NCBI GenBank assembly: GCA_016165875.1
Contig: JABBOT010000003.1
Coordinates: 36,057,860 to 36,121,859, forward strand
Source of the DNA: Acanthopleura granulata
Lineage: Eukaryota; Mollusca; Polyplacophora; Chitonida; Chitonidae
Length of the DNA: 64,000 nucleotides
Reading direction: 5' to 3'
Notes under the pieces: generated by a model
The model's input: only the letters and a program-made list of their open reading frames with translations
What the model was told of the DNA's origin: nothing
Databases searched by the model: none
Part shown: one piece after another, positions 1 to 13,345 of the stretch
How the letters are laid out: the number at the start of each line of letters is the position of its first letter
Position numbering within the stretch: position 1 is the stretch's first letter
Made by a program: the position numbers and the translations under genes

Positions 1-205
1 TTACGCCGTACTCAGATATATTTCACTTATACGAGAGCGACCAGCATTATGATGGGAGGAAACCGGGCAGAGCTCTGTAGAGACTCACGACCATCCACAG
101 GCGGACCTTCCCACGTACGCCGCGAATGGAAGCCAGCATGAGTTCACAAGCAACCGCATTGGTAAGAGTCACCTGGGTGATTACACTGGATTAGCGCGCT
201 ATTCT
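1..205 (-). mobile_element. tRNA-derived SINE, family A (cut by window edge)
   Basis: Reversed copy. The 3' tail side (ACGCCGTACTC...TTCACTTATACG) is at the left edge, then the body, then a tRNA-like head remnant (TTAGCGCGCTA) near 195. The tail continues outside the window. Confidence 0.85.
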
Positions 206-461
206 CCTCGACCAGGAAGGTCCCCAGATTATAATTGTATTCATGCATATAAAACCTTACTTCAAAAGAAGCGTATTACTTCTGTCGCTGGCATGATGAT
301 AAAAGATGAAAAATGATGTAAATATGTAAAAAAGTGCGTTCAGAAACTAAATTTCCGTTTTACAGGACGACCCGACTCGCGGTTGTCAGAGTTGTCAGAG
401 AAAGAGGGGAAAATACCCACCTGTGAAGAATCTTTATAAGTTGCAGTTAAATGGCTTGAAT

Positions 462-724
462 GGCCTCCGTGGCCGAAGCACAGCGCAATGACCCAGGAGC
501 ATCCCACCATTGCGGTCGCTGTGAATTCAAGGTCAGCTCATGATGGCTTCCTCTGTGGCCGTGCGTGGGATGGTCTATCAGCAACTTGCGGATGGTCGTG
601 GGCTTCCCCCTGGCTCTGTTCGATTTCCTCCCAACACAATGCTGACCCCCGTCGTATAAGTGAAATATTCTTGAGTACGGCGTAAAACACTAATCAAATA
701 AATAAATAAATCAAATAAATAAAT
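462..724 (+). mobile_element. tRNA-derived SINE, family A, near full length
   Basis: It starts GGCCTCCGTGGC with the head partly deleted, has the B-box-like GTGAATTCAAGG, the body GGATGGTCGTGGG, the shared tail CGTATAAGTGAAATATTC, and ends in (AAAT)n repeats. Confidence 0.9.
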
Positions 725-1770
725 ATGGCTTTGTTGTGCGTTAATGTAATAGGTCGCCAAGCAACCCTTCGGGACTCGCTTGCATAAACAGCAGTAGGCT
801 ATGCTTGTTTGAATCTATGCATGTACGGCAACGTGCTGTGGGATGAATTAACACCTATTAATGATTCCGGAATAAAAGCGTTTATCACTCACTGATTTGA
901 CATCTTGCGGTAGTATGTGCGACTGGGAATTCCAGTGTCAAAACGTATCACGGTTACGTCACCTTTGTCCAAGAACAACGTCAGTAATTATCACCTCAGC
1001 AATAAAGGGTTTAATTTTAAAACAGTGGACGTAGTTACTTTTTGCGGAATAATGTAATGAGAGCAGTGCTATTTGTGATTTGTGGTAGCAAATTCTTGAT
1101 ATAGCACAGATTCGGGTGCTGCAGAGCTATTTACACTATGTGAATCTAAACGTCAAGCCCGACATTCGTATGCAAGTGGTAAACCATGAAAGGGTGTTTC
1201 GAGTGGATACTCGCAATTAAGACTCATTTCTGAAACGACCTACATATAAAATATCAGTTCCCAAAGGATTTTGTAAGAGATAACATATGAGTCGAAAATA
1301 ATTCTGGTAACACATAACAGAGAAGCAGCCATCACTTCCTAATGGTGCTCGAATGATGAATTCAACTTTTGAACTCGTAGTCCTCGAATAATTTCCAGCC
1401 GGACACATGTCCACATTCCTGGTTCGAAACCCAAAGTGGTCGCCATTAATTTTCAAAACAGAAGAAAAAATCCCCAGAACCTCTGCTACAACATGAAAGT
1501 GCAATAATGACAATACCGTTCAGAAAATGCCATTTTCTGAGCAACATCAGTTTATGCAAAAGGATCGGTTATGGCAGGTAAGTCGTGTTCAATAATTACA
1601 GTGATATTAAATGCGATTAAGTCTACACACGTCAACTACATGTACACCCAATTTTCCCAAGGAGCATGTTCGCGGAATATTTCAAATCGTTGACATGAAT
1701 TGGTGGCAATTTGGGGCCTGGTGTCTCTGCTTCAAACTCAGGCTAGTCACAGACAACTGTATCTACTGAA
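725..1770. other. Gene-free stretch
   Basis: Between two SINEs. No exon-like conservation, splice-flanked ORF or repeat was recognised. Confidence 0.5.
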
Positions 1771-1900
1771 CGGTCCTGGTTTTCCCCCGGGTTCTGCCTG
1801 GTTTCCTCCCATCATAATGCTGACTCCCGTCTTATAAGTGAAATATTCTTGGATATGGCGTAAAACACTCATCAAACAAATAAAAAAAAATCAATAAATC
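1771..1900 (+). mobile_element. SINE family A, 5'-truncated
   Basis: Only the 3' half is present: CCCGGGTTCTGCCTGG, TTATAAGTGAAATATTCTTG and an A-rich tail. Confidence 0.85.
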
Positions 1901-4512
1901 AACTGCATCTATTTCGAACAACCTCCACCCCTAAAAAAAAATTGTCTAAATGACATGTCCTTTTCCAAAATTACCAAATAATAAATACCACAGTACGGAT
2001 ACTTGTGAGTGTCAGATAGAAACGACTGAGTTGAACAGTAGTCAGGTAACGGGGTTTTGTTATCAACTGTTCACATAACATAATTAAGATGACTACAACG
2101 AAGATGACATGTGATCAAATGTATTTTTCATTTCAGCCTGTCAAAAGTTTGTCAAATAAGTGCTTTTTTGTTTTGCATATCTTGCACTATTTGTTTGTGC
2201 CTTCATTACAAATGTCACTATTGAAAAACTAAAATGAGGCTTTGGCTTATCATTTGATCTCAAAGGCAATGAGACAGAATTTGCCTACATTGAAACTTGT
2301 TTGGAATTAATGTGATATATGGTAACCAAATGAACAAGCAACTCTAAGATTCGTCATATAGAACTAAGGTCTCCTTTTTAGTAATCAAGCTCTTATATAA
2401 CTTTTTCAGGAGCATTGATGAGCCCAGTAGTTACAAAAGAACGGGGGCATTACATAAGCATAACAACCGTTACACGATTTTCATACTTTTATATAATATG
2501 TAAAACCGTTTAGTCTACATAGGCTTCATCCGCACGTTTGGTGTCCATGATCCCATGATTTAGTGCGGTTCCACTGAGTCTGTGAGAACTACTTGCCTAA
2601 TTGTAGTTATTCCGTACCGTTATGCTATGGTCTGTCCACCATATTGACACTGCCTTCTCCTCCGTCACACCTTTCTAAGCAGAGTAGTGTTTTATTAACA
2701 CTACCGCGTCCAATGCAATGTTTGTCTAGAGCTTGTGTTTTTTGTGCGCATTGGAGCTGTACAAACAATCGGTAAATTTCATCACACAGAGGCATTGTGT
2801 TCACGGCAGTGCCTTGTTTTGGCTGCCAAGTTAAACTGATATCCTACGGATATTACGACAACACAGAACACTGAGCAAGGAGTAAGGCAAATATTCTACA
2901 AATAAGCCTAACTGTCGACGCGTCAAAAGACAATATTAAAGCACTTTTCATTGTAATGTTCATTAACTCCGTCAACAGATCCTCTACATTTATTGCCACC
3001 TTATATCACAGTAACACATGGAACCGGCATGGATTTGACCATCATGTTTCCGCCACTGGCGTGATCACATGTTCGGTTGGGTGGCGGTCACCAGGCAATC
3101 CTCGGGCTTTTGTTCCTGTTGGGAAGAGAATAAATGTCCCTTAATATATTAAATAAGTGATATCTGACATTTTAACAACTTGCGACAACAATTTCTGAAA
3201 TTGAGTCGCTTAAAATTAGTTGCTGTTGTGTTATTTTTATTTATATTCCGTTGATTTAAAACCTAATATTACGTGAGATTTCGTAATAAATTCTCTTTGT
3301 GTTTGTCCTCCGATATATATGCCACATGAAATATGATTATAACAGGAAAAAAACGATCTTATTGTCAATCGTAAATGACGAAAGGTAGTAACTAATCCTC
3401 CGTGGAAACTTAAATCGTGGAAAGATATCGGAACAATTCCAACTGAAAACAATAAATAATGAAGAAGAACCATGATGTGAGCAAAAATGGCCAAGGTTAT
3501 AGCTGTTTGTTATCGCCATCAAAGTATTACAGGCCGACATATGTTCGACTCTGTTGTGTACAATAAAATCGCATATCCCGTTTGACAGCATGCTGCATAT
3601 GATCGCTTCGACTACATTACCATCGAATGCAGCCGGCTTGACGGTATGAACGGAAACCGATCTGTATTCATGAGAGCTATGATATGGCTCTCGGAATGCC
3701 AAATCACAGAGTCATTTTAGACGAGTCATTTACATACAAGTCAATTTCTGAATGAAGCCGAGCGAAATGTGACGCAGTGTTTGTCGTTAACGAATCCTCC
3801 TCATCTCTCCTCGTTTTCCCTCCAGATTTAGGTTTTGACCTCACCCAACTCCAGAACAAACGTCGTACCACAGACCCATGAAAGAACGGCTAAACTGTAT
3901 GTATGTAAATGAACGGAGGAATTCATCCCTGATTAGTGGGAAATAAAAGTGTACTCTGCACCACAATTACAGTTGTAACTGGAAACAATTAGTTAGTTTA
4001 TTTGACGCCTGTTACTTTCAACTGCCACTTGAAACGTTGTGGCTCAAGACTGCAAGAGAAATGTAGCGCGCCCGTAGGGCCTGGTCATCTCATAGCATTT
4101 TAGGATTTGCCTTAAAGTTTATTTATTGTTGTCTACTTTTACTTTAGAAAGCCTACTCCTCACTTGTTCTTTGAGGTAAGGTTGGTTATCTGTTTTTAAT
4201 ATCACATTTGTTTCCTTATCTCCGAAGCTTTGTGAAGTTAAAGCTAGCGAATGATGCATTGAAGTGAATGTTTTGATATGTTTTGATATCACACTTCCTT
4301 ATCAACAGTTATGCTGCTTTTGCGAACGGGTGTGGCGATATGCACTTTTGTGTTTCATCATTTTCTAGCTATGAATCGATTCTGGTTTGAACACTATCTG
4401 CACATCATTAGCACATTCGATAAAAATAAAACCCTACTGGTAATATGGATACAAATTTCACATTGTTTTTCCACGAGTTCTTAATTTAATGTTGTTAGAT
4501 TAGTCTTCTATC
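1901..4512. other. Gene-free stretch
   Basis: AT-rich. A 121-residue minus-strand ORF at 3337-3702 resembles no family I know and is probably chance. Confidence 0.45.
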
Positions 4513-6100
4513 TCATCTTGCACATACCGGCTTGATAATTCCTTGATTTATCAATGAGTATTCGATTGCCACAACAGAATAATGCCTCCCGTTATCACCA
4601 TAGGCGTGAACCTCCCCTCCAGAACCCCCCTTGGCGATAGGCTCAAATATTGCGTTTCTGACGCGCACCTTGTCAATGGACAAGACAAGCGGTTCCGCCA
4701 CCCACGTGACAATTGTAAACATTATAAATTCATACGAACCACCTATTTTCCATATCGGTTCGGAAACAAAGACAGAGACTGGAGCCTCGGAACAGAGGTG
4801 TGTGACATTCACAGAAAAGCTAGATTGCCCCATGAGCTGGATCGTGAATGTTTAAACAATCGCTACAGGTGGCAACACTCATAGCCATTCTTTTCTTCAT
4901 CGATTAAATGGTATTGTGAGCGATTCTAGTTGAGAGTCGTTTTCGTCACGAATTATTGAAAGTATTATAATCCCAGCCCTTGCGAAGTTGTGTCGACCAA
5001 AATCGCCAAGACGGGGAATTGCGTGGAAGTCTGCAAGATCACCCTTCGGCATACGCCAGGGTTGGTGACGAAAATGGAACACTCGAGAGAAAGGGGCTGT
5101 TCTCAAAGATGTCTACCTTGCATCAGATCACGGACATCGTCGTCGAGAAAAAGCCAGGATGAGATTCCAATAACGGTAGGTATTATTCATTAGTGAATCG
5201 GAAAGCCTATAGAAGATATGTACATTGCACGTTGACAAACGATGACATAAATAAACTCACAAGACGTGAGTATATAGTATTTACAAACAACAGTTTTCAG
5301 GGGATAGCGTTGCAAACAGGTAAAAACGTAATTGTTATGTCAACGAATACTGTCGAGATATCTCGCCATGGTATATTTACGATTGGTAAAACGTTACAGC
5401 CTCTTCGTAAAGTAGACCTCTGGATGTTTGGTCCAAGGGTTAAGATGTCGTGACATTTTTAGGAAGAACGATGAAGAATAAACGTCCTCACAACAACTCA
5501 TTCAACCTTAAATGTTTCGTTAGCTTCTGGTTATCTTACGTTCTAAATAAGACTGCATGTTATATATGTGTCAGTTATAGAACCAACCGCTTCCATAGTG
5601 CCGATGCAGCGCAAAGAACTAATCATTCATTTAAGAATGGCTCCGTTGCTCTGTTTGTATTTTACTCTGGTATACAGCGATTCAACCGCTGTTCAATGGA
5701 AAACTTATCGACATGATGTTTACTATAAAATCTTTAACGTCTTGAGCTACGTTTAGCTCGCCCTGCCACGTGGTTCCTTCTTCAATCGTGTGGTCACCCT
5801 TCCACATAGAAAATGGGTCATCGACAAAAAATATTCTAATTATTCTGCCAGATTTCGGCGAATTTATGTATCTCAAGTCATGATCTAATCCCTGGGGGCA
5901 AATGTTCGATCCCAATGTCTGGTGGTGAAAATTCATTCAGAAGGAGATTCACGTATTCGTCTGCTCGCTCATCGTTAACTCATTTGCAGCAGTTGTGTTC
6001 CATAAGCATTCTTCATTTGTCCAGCGTTTGTGTAAGGACACCACTCACATATATCCTCACCACGGATCACAATGAAATCATCCAATGTGTTAAGAAACGG
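4513..6100 (-). pseudogene. Unidentified decayed coding remnant
   Basis: Several minus-strand frames look protein-like but are broken. From 6095 down: PFLNTLDDFIVIRGEDICEW, then a CPYTNAGQ motif and a stop. A second frame has DEYVNLLLNEFSPPDIGIEH. A third has INSPKSGRIIRIFFVDDPF and WQGELNVAQDVKDFIVNIM, ending 5682. Farther on, an ORF at 4513-4833 contains SEAPVSVFVSEPIW and FTIVTWVAEPLVLSIDKV. Composition and the frame-to-frame continuation suggest an inactivated gene or transposon protein. I do not recognise the family, and the 4.5-kb ORF may be unrelated. Confidence 0.3.
5338..5412 (+). repeat. Direct repeat, left copy (pairs with 6461-6539)
   Basis: About 75 bases containing TCTCGCCATGGTA and ending AACGTTACAGCCTCTTCG match the 6461-6539 segment with scattered substitutions and small indels. 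The pair flanks about 1.05 kb that includes part of the decayed coding remnant. Confidence 0.6.
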
Positions 6101-6460
6101 TCTTAAGTGCCTTTACCCTTCAAAAAGTAATATGCCCAAAAGACAGAATAATACTTTTCATCTGAGTTGTGATAGAATAGATCATGTCATTGCTGCAAAA
6201 TATTTTGCTACTTGTGACTGATTTTATTCCACATTTCAAGAGAATGCTTTTGTTGGTGTGACGGAGTATTTTATTGTCTCCAACATGATGTTGTTTTGCA
6301 GTATAACCTAATTCATTCCACCATCCCTCAGAAAGCATAATGTCATGTGAAATTCTATAACTGAGTAGAATGTAGAGTGCGCAGCGACAATTCTGTAACA
6401 AGACAAGCTTCAGGCGTCCGTTTTATAACAGAGTGTGAGTTATGTCAAACGTTACTGTCA

Positions 6461-6539
6461 CGTCAAAACATACTGTAGAGATACGTCGCCATGGTACATG
6501 TAGTTACGTTTGACGAAACGTTACATCCTCTTCGTAAAA
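6461..6539 (+). repeat. Direct repeat, right copy (pairs with 5338-5412)
   Basis: Contains CGTCGCCATGGTACATG and ends GTTACATCCTCTTCGTAAA, the counterpart of the left copy in the same orientation. The spacing resembles duplicated ends of a mobile segment, but no clear long terminal repeats were found. Confidence 0.6.
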
Positions 6540-6789
6540 GGGTCATTGGCAAGAGTATAATTATTCAAGGGTTTGGTTCATTTCCTTACCTTCATACTCT
6601 TCATGATTATTTATACATGTATGTGTGTGTTAGCGCACATATATATTTTTGAAGTTTTTAAAGACAGTGACAATTTGCCAACTAACACATTGTCGTCACT
6701 GCTCTGGTTTTTTTGTTTCTGGTGTGACATAACAGATCAGTTTAATGGCTGGATCTAGAATAATTTATTGTCATATGCCTGAAGAGTAT

Positions 6790-6814
6790 ATTCTATTCTA
6801 TTCTATTCTATTAT
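6790..6814 (+). repeat. (TTCTA)n microsatellite
   Basis: Four to five TTCTA units just upstream of the full-length SINE at 6827. Confidence 0.9.
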
Positions 6815-6826
6815 ATTATAAAAAGG

Positions 6827-7080
6827 GGCCTCCGTGGCTCAGTCGGTTAGCGCGCTAACGCAGCGCAATGACCGAAGCCTCCCACCAATGAGGTCGCTGT
6901 GAGTTCAAGCCCAGCTCATGGTGGCTTCCTCTCCGACCGTATATGCCAGCAACCTGCGGATGGTCGTGGGTTTCCTCCGGGCTACTGCCCGGTTTCCTAC
7001 CCACCATAATGCTGGCCGCCGTCGTATAAGTGAAATATTCTTGAGTACGGCGTAAAACACCAATCAAATAAATAAATAAA
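6827..7080 (+). mobile_element. tRNA-derived SINE, family A, full length with target-site duplication
   Basis: The best reference copy in the window. It has the tRNA-like A box TGGCTCAGTCGGTTAGCGCG, B box GAGTTCAAGCCC, body, shared tail and (AAAT)n. It is flanked by a 10-base direct repeat ATTATAAAAA (6815-6824 and 7080-7089), the mark of retroposition. The central body resembles the conserved core of animal MetaSINEs. That assignment is from memory. Confidence 0.93.
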
Positions 7081-7089
7081 TTATAAAAA

Positions 7090-8134
7090 AAAACACACCA
7101 TGCTGGAAATGTTCTAGGAAATGTCGCATGGACTGCCAGCTAAATGTACGTATACAAATTCATTATTTCTTACATGTGGAATTTTTAGAAAGATACGGTT
7201 TCACTGTGCAAACGTATTCTGCAAAATCAATGGAGAAAGACTGGCTTAATGAAAGAAATACTATATTTGCGAGACCCAACAAAGACTTGAAGGCGTCTTG
7301 AGGATATCCAAGGATTTGAATCATCTGTTTTCTTCATATCGTTTCGATAGGGTTAGCATTGTTTCTGTTGCAATAACCTGAATAGCTTTGAATGACACTA
7401 ACATACTTTTTGAGAAAGTATGACGTTGCCATGAATGTGTAAACAATGACAACACAACTTCATCTTTAAACAAGCGCTCTGCTTTACTGCTGTATTTACT
7501 ATGTGTAGTGGCCTTATCTTCATAACATCCACCAGCGGCGTCTCAAGTGTTAGGGTCGTGTTTGCCTGTCGTAAATTGTTCCATAGTGCTACATGGTCAG
7601 AAAACAAAAAAGACTTGCACAGTTTGCCAAGCACCATGGACGGGAGTGGGAGTGTTTTATCAGCTTAGGTTATATAGGTTGATTAGTATTGTAATTAACG
7701 AGGAAGGAAATGGGCACAGGGAGGATACGTGAAACAAATTTACACGGTGCGCAATTTGGCATTTATAGGATTAATGTGCTCTGTAAAATTATCGACGAAT
7801 AATTTCTGAAACAATCCCAAACAAAAGAGTAAAGTTTTGAAATGAGTCGCCGAGAAATATTAGCGAAAAATACTACTCAAAATTTAGGTAACCAACACTG
7901 ATAGTTCATCTTTCCTAAATATTAACCAATAGATAAACTGATGTGCACAGTACTCAGTCATTTAAAAAAAATTATTCTGACGACAGCTACTTTCTTTCAT
8001 GATGGCGAAAACATGACGTCACTGAACGAATAGTTTGGGCAAACTAGTCGACTTTGGTAGAAGATGAGCTATTTGCAGGAGACTGCTCTATACAGTGCCT
8101 CAGACAGTCCTCACAGTGGACATGTAATACTCAC
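7090..8134. other. Gene-free stretch
   Basis: Nothing recognised between the SINE and the 62-bp tandem repeat. Confidence 0.5.
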
Positions 8135-8342
8135 GGCAGGTTTCATCTATTTATCTATTTAATTGGAGTCAAAAAGTACTCCATATTCAAGAATATGGCA
8201 GGTTTCATCTATTTATTTATTTAATAGGAGTCAAATAGTGCTCCATACTCAAGAGTATGGCAGGTTTCATATATTTATCTATTTAATAGGAGTCAAATAG
8301 TGCACCTTACTCAAGAATATGGCAGGTTTCATATATTTAACC
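8135..8342 (+). repeat. 62-bp tandem repeat, about 3.3 copies
   Basis: Units begin GGCAGGTTTCAT at 8135, 8197, 8259 and 8321, exactly 62 bases apart with a few substitutions. Each contains TATTTA runs and ends TCAAGAATAT-like. Confidence 0.93.
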
Positions 8343-8472
8343 ACGTTTATCTTGGGGTGAAAAAAGGTATGTTTAAAGGGAACGGGATCTTACTGACTGA
8401 ACGGTGACAACAATGCGTGTATATACGAACTAACAACAGCGATAGCTGAGAAACGCAACCGAGAGAGTTAAT

Positions 8473-8612
8473 TTATTATTTGATTTGTGTTTTACGCCGT
8501 AGTCAAGAACATGTCACTTATACGACGGCGGCCAGCAGTGTGGTGGGAGGAAACCGGGCAGAGCCCGGGGAAAACCCACGACCATCCACAGGTTGCTGGC
8601 AGACCCTCCCAC
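8473..8612 (-). mobile_element. SINE family A, headless
   Basis: Reversed copy with tail and body, ending abruptly at CAGACCCTCCCAC, the same point where several other copies end. Confidence 0.85.
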
Positions 8613-11600
8613 AGGAAGTATTACACTAGGATGTTATTAATAGCATGCTGCTTGGCCTTCTACACCTTTGTCACCGCCCCCATTTTAATTTGTAATAAAC
8701 CACGACTATAGGAGAATACTTTTTGCGTTTAATTTCAGCAGCAAGCAGTCATAGAATTGGGAAGAAATAAATATTTTTTTCGGACAAATACTATTACTGT
8801 TATATAATATTAGCACCCACTTGTTATAATTGGAGTATGTATGCCATATTTAATAGTTCTCTTCTGAAGGCAATTTCACGACAACCCATCCACTATTACG
8901 ACAGTGGTAAGAACTGCATATTTACTGAAACAATCAGCGTTGCTTCTGTATCCCTTTAAGTCATAATTATTCACTTGTTTTTCTGATAATTGTTACGTAA
9001 GTTACGTATGGTTTTTCTATTTGACTTAACGGAAATCGGTTTAAAGCAGAAATGGCTCTGTTTGAGCATCTATTTGTAGTGAAGGTACCGGGGATTATTT
9101 TGGTCGACTTTGTAACGTTTAGTCGTTTCATTACTGGGGTGTAAATATATGAAAATGACCAATGAGTCTGAATTCTGGACTGTGTTTTAAAGGGTTTATA
9201 ACTTTGTCAGTATAGATATGCTAATGATGCACTGCTTGGACAATACTTCGTGCAAAATGACACAGAATCACTTTATGTTTGATTTCTTGATCTCGTTTGC
9301 ATGCATTTTTTATAGATGGTCATTAGAAACGATCAGTGCTCATGCGTACGACAAACTCGATTTCATCGTCACTTCAGTGCGTCGATGACTCATGTTCTAC
9401 AAATACTTGAGTTCGTCGAACGAGCTCGTCGAAGGCTCGAGGTTGTTAAATTCTGAACTGCGTCAGATATTCGATGGCGTGTTGTACGTCAATCGAATGG
9501 AGCTAAGACAACAGATTATTTGTCGTATGTAACAATCCCTCGATTTGGAATAGTATTTTTGCGGCTTCTGCCTCCCAAATATTATTGATGAAAATGCTGA
9601 TAAACATTTGTTAAATATGTTTCTCACTTTATTCCAAGAAATAGCACCTCGAACGTTTTTTTCCCGGTAATTCATCTTATTTCATATTTTACCCTCGTTC
9701 CAGTAGTGATATTAGGAAAATATTAGAAATATTTAGCAATTACACGAGAGAAATGGTAATCATAAATTACAAGAAAGTAGACATGCTTTTCAATCTCTCT
9801 TGGAACTTTTGCAATAAAACACTGAAAAATGAATGTAGGCATTACTCGAAAGGCATAACATGCGGTTAAGTGACTGTGTGGTAATATCCCAAACTTCTGT
9901 ACGCTGGAGCTGGCAGCGATTCAGTGTGCAAATTAACTAACCATCGCAAAAGTGAAAATTACACACGATCTGCAATAAAAGCGCTCTATGGAATCGTGCA
10001 GGCTCGTCCGCAGCATGGCTACCAGCTACGCAGCTGTTAAGACAGTCTGCAACGTTCATATTAACACCCCCCACGAGGACTTCCAATCATTTATCGCTCT
10101 GCCGTTCATGCAATCCAGAGTCGCAAATTAACTTAGAAAGCCACGGGATGCTCGTGAAAGCAAATGCGTGCCTGTCAAATCCCATCCCAGACAGTTGTCA
10201 TGTATACGTGTTTGACAACACCTTTCCTCTTCTTCCGAATATGATGGCTGGAAATTATTATTGAGAAACCACCTTTATTCATTTCAGGGTACATCGCTGG
10301 ATATATACATGTATAAGTAGAAAAATAATTACGGTCTTACGATGCATTATGCTGCTGGATCTTTTTGTAGCATGGACAGCATTTGTATATTGCAGATGTA
10401 CATACTGTATTTGTTGGTTTGCACGGAAAGAATTCCACGGGACTATACTTAATTACTATATTTTGTAAAAGGACAGCACTATACCCATTAAACTTTCGTT
10501 ACTTTGATAAAGTTTTGTGCGGCACAAATCTTTACTCTAAGCTCACCTTTTTCCTCAACATGTGAAACTGATCCCCATCGTAAAAGTGACACATTCTTGA
10601 GCTTAACGTTAAACAATAATCAGATGAATGGATAAAGGAATAACAGTTAAAACGCTACTTTAACCTCGTATACAGGCGACATTACTTTTTTTTTACTGAA
10701 AATTTGAGCTGTTTAAAAGCAAGCTATGGTTTGTCGTACAAAATCATCTTTTTGTCACTACCCTACTCTGATGCAGTGGAGGTAGAACCAAGTATGCTTC
10801 TGGAAAGCAGACTGACACATTTGTGTCACTTTATGACAGGAAAAAACCACTTTGAAATATTTTAGCAGCTTAAATATTTTTCTGACGTGGTATCCAAAAT
10901 CAAGCATACACAGATTTTGTTTATTTATCCATGTCGCCGTAGGAAGGGGAAAGAGACCATGCATTACATTGATTTGCAGGCGTATCATTTACAGCCGTAT
11001 CCTTGGTTTTCGCTTTATCTCGTTCTCAGGCTTTGTAAGAGATTTTGAGGCTTTGTCTCTGGTTGAATTTCTAAAACACATTTCAAGCCAACTTTAACTT
11101 GTCCACATTTGTCTATTCTTTTAATCGATCAAAAAGCAATTTTGTCTCAGATGACAAAGATCTTCCTGGAGCCACTAGACGAGTCCAACAGACCAATTTC
11201 CCATCAGAACTGTTACTAGTAATCCTGCAAGATAGGCACCTTCCGCGCCATGTCAGTGAAAGAGGAATCATTTGATGTTATCCAGGATGACCGTTTGGAT
11301 CACTCTCATACAAACCGGAAAGACAAAGATTTTCTGCCGCGTTTCTTGTCTCCGCGTGAATTTTCCCGTATAAGTTAGAAAGCTGGCCTTTCCCTGTGTA
11401 TTTAAACTTATTCATGGACAAAGGTACTATATGAGATCTTTTAGGAGAGTGGCATTCACGACATTGATGGTTTCAAAGTCACAACGCGTTCAGTAGAGAT
11501 AGTGAAGGCTGATGGTTAAATCGCTGTGTTACGCGACTACTCGCTTATTGGTGTTAATGCCAGTCAGTCGTTAAGTAACTCAGAGCGCGCGGAGAAAATT

Positions 11601-13130
11601 ACGAATGGGAAGGCGGCATGTTTCTTAACTCGCAAGCTAGCGCTAGTGTAAAGCTGGACCTTGGGCCAATGTTAAGTCGAAAATTTATTGTAGCTCAAGT
11701 CGTACAATGTTACAATGTATCGGTTTCATTTGTAACGCCGTCTTTAATGTGACGTCATTGTGATGAGCTGGGAAAGAAACATCAGACGTCAACTTCCTGC
11801 GGCCGGGAATTGATTTAGGAAACATTCCGCCATTCTTGAAACCATGATTGTTTATGGGTAAGATGTGTGTTAGCAAATGGTGTATGATTATGTAGAATAA
11901 TAATATTATAGAATAGAGAATCGATGGGAATTGGAACTTCCAAATTTTTATTTCAATTCGGACAAGATAATTCTGCGTGTCTTTACCAATTAAACGGATT
12001 TATTGTGAAAAGGAGAGGGAAAATGTGGCATTACTACCATGGCAGTGTGTGTCCGCTTAACTTCGGGTGTAAGCTTAATGTCCTGGGAAATAATCCAGAA
12101 ACATTCTAATATTGTACATTCTCACGCCGGTTTAACAATGTATCAAGTTATATACACTGTATCATTAGGTTCGGAGATTAATACGGGTGCTAAAAAAATC
12201 CGATCCTATACTCCGCTGTTCTCAACTTCCTAGGTGGGAATGAACTGTTACTAGCGGCCCCAAGGGTCACCTGCTGCCCATGTATAACACATGTAATAAG
12301 CTGGCCCTGGGGGAATTGGAGGAATCTAAGCGTCATGTGATGGACAACTCGTCTTTTACTGGCTGCTTACTCCTGGCACTGAGATTTCCTTCACATACAA
12401 AAGTGAAGACCACACTGAAAGTAAAATACTACAAGTTATACCAGTATGTTGCGTGGGTATACGGCCTGATATTTCGTTGAGAAGGGCGAGTGGAAATATT
12501 GATCTTCAAGACCGGAAATCTTCATGCCCAACGGAAAACGCTGGTATGAGGAATTTGTAACGATTCTTGTTGATATTTTTGCCAAAACACGCCGCGGTTT
12601 AAAAGAGGCTTTGCCACTGACTGAGCGACCGAGGCCGATATCACGACTCACAGGATGAGAACAGCACAGCTTCGAACCGTGAAACTGATGGCGCAGAACA
12701 GAAAACACTTTGTTTTAAATCCACTGCTAGACAGTAACTTTCGATTCGATTTGCAACGGTTTGCAATTTAGCTGTGTCGAAAAGATGTTACTTTGCTACA
12801 TGTTGTTGTTGCATGTTGTTGTAACTGTTGAATCGTTAGAACTGTTTGGAAAATAGAGGCAAGAAAAGTTACTGACTTGTATGCCGCTGACAAACGTTTG
12901 CTAACCTCCAGCGCGAGAATCCTTGACTCCGTAGGGATACAGAAAAGGCGATGTACTGTATTGCTTACCTATTTTGCTAATACGGAAGCCTATTCAAGGG
13001 AAATAGACAAATCAGAGGCCTAGAATTTTCTCTGAATTGTGATAAACTCGTGTACTGCATCAAACATTAATTAGTCAGCTAATCCATCAATCATTATTCT
13101 AGAGTACTGAGTAAGGCTGTAATGAGAAGA
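8613..13130. other. Gene-free stretch, 4.5 kb
   Basis: AT-rich with only short ORFs. A local palindromic GTTCGTCGAACGAGCTCGTC lies near 9411. No gene or element identified. Confidence 0.45.
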
Positions 13131-13345
13131 TATATTTATTTATTTATTTATTTGTTTGTTTATTCCTCTGACTCGTGTTTAACGTTGTATTCGGGATGGC
13201 GATCAAGTCTATGAGATCACTGAATTACACCCAAATGCCTGATAAACATCTTAAGGCCGGGCACAAGAGAGTAAGAGAGCCGGATTCGAACAGGAAACCC
13301 CATTGGTCAAGGACCTAACGATTGAGTTGAGCCAACGCTTTAAGT
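13131..13345 (-). mobile_element. tRNA-derived SINE candidate, reversed
   Basis: (TTTA)n at the left, then GTGTTTAACGTTGTATTCGG, and on the minus strand a B box GTTCGAATCCGG near 13282-13291. It was recognised from its layout (tail repeat, tail motif, B box). The body matches neither family A nor family B well. Confidence 0.5.

Noticed and set aside
5338..6539. LTR retrotransposon or solo-LTR pair
   Set aside because: The direct repeats are under 80 bases and diverged, with no primer-binding site, polypurine tract or reverse-transcriptase motif between them.
6827..6930. A tRNA gene at the start of the family A SINE
   Set aside because: The cloverleaf is imperfect and the sequence continues into a repeated body with target-site duplications.
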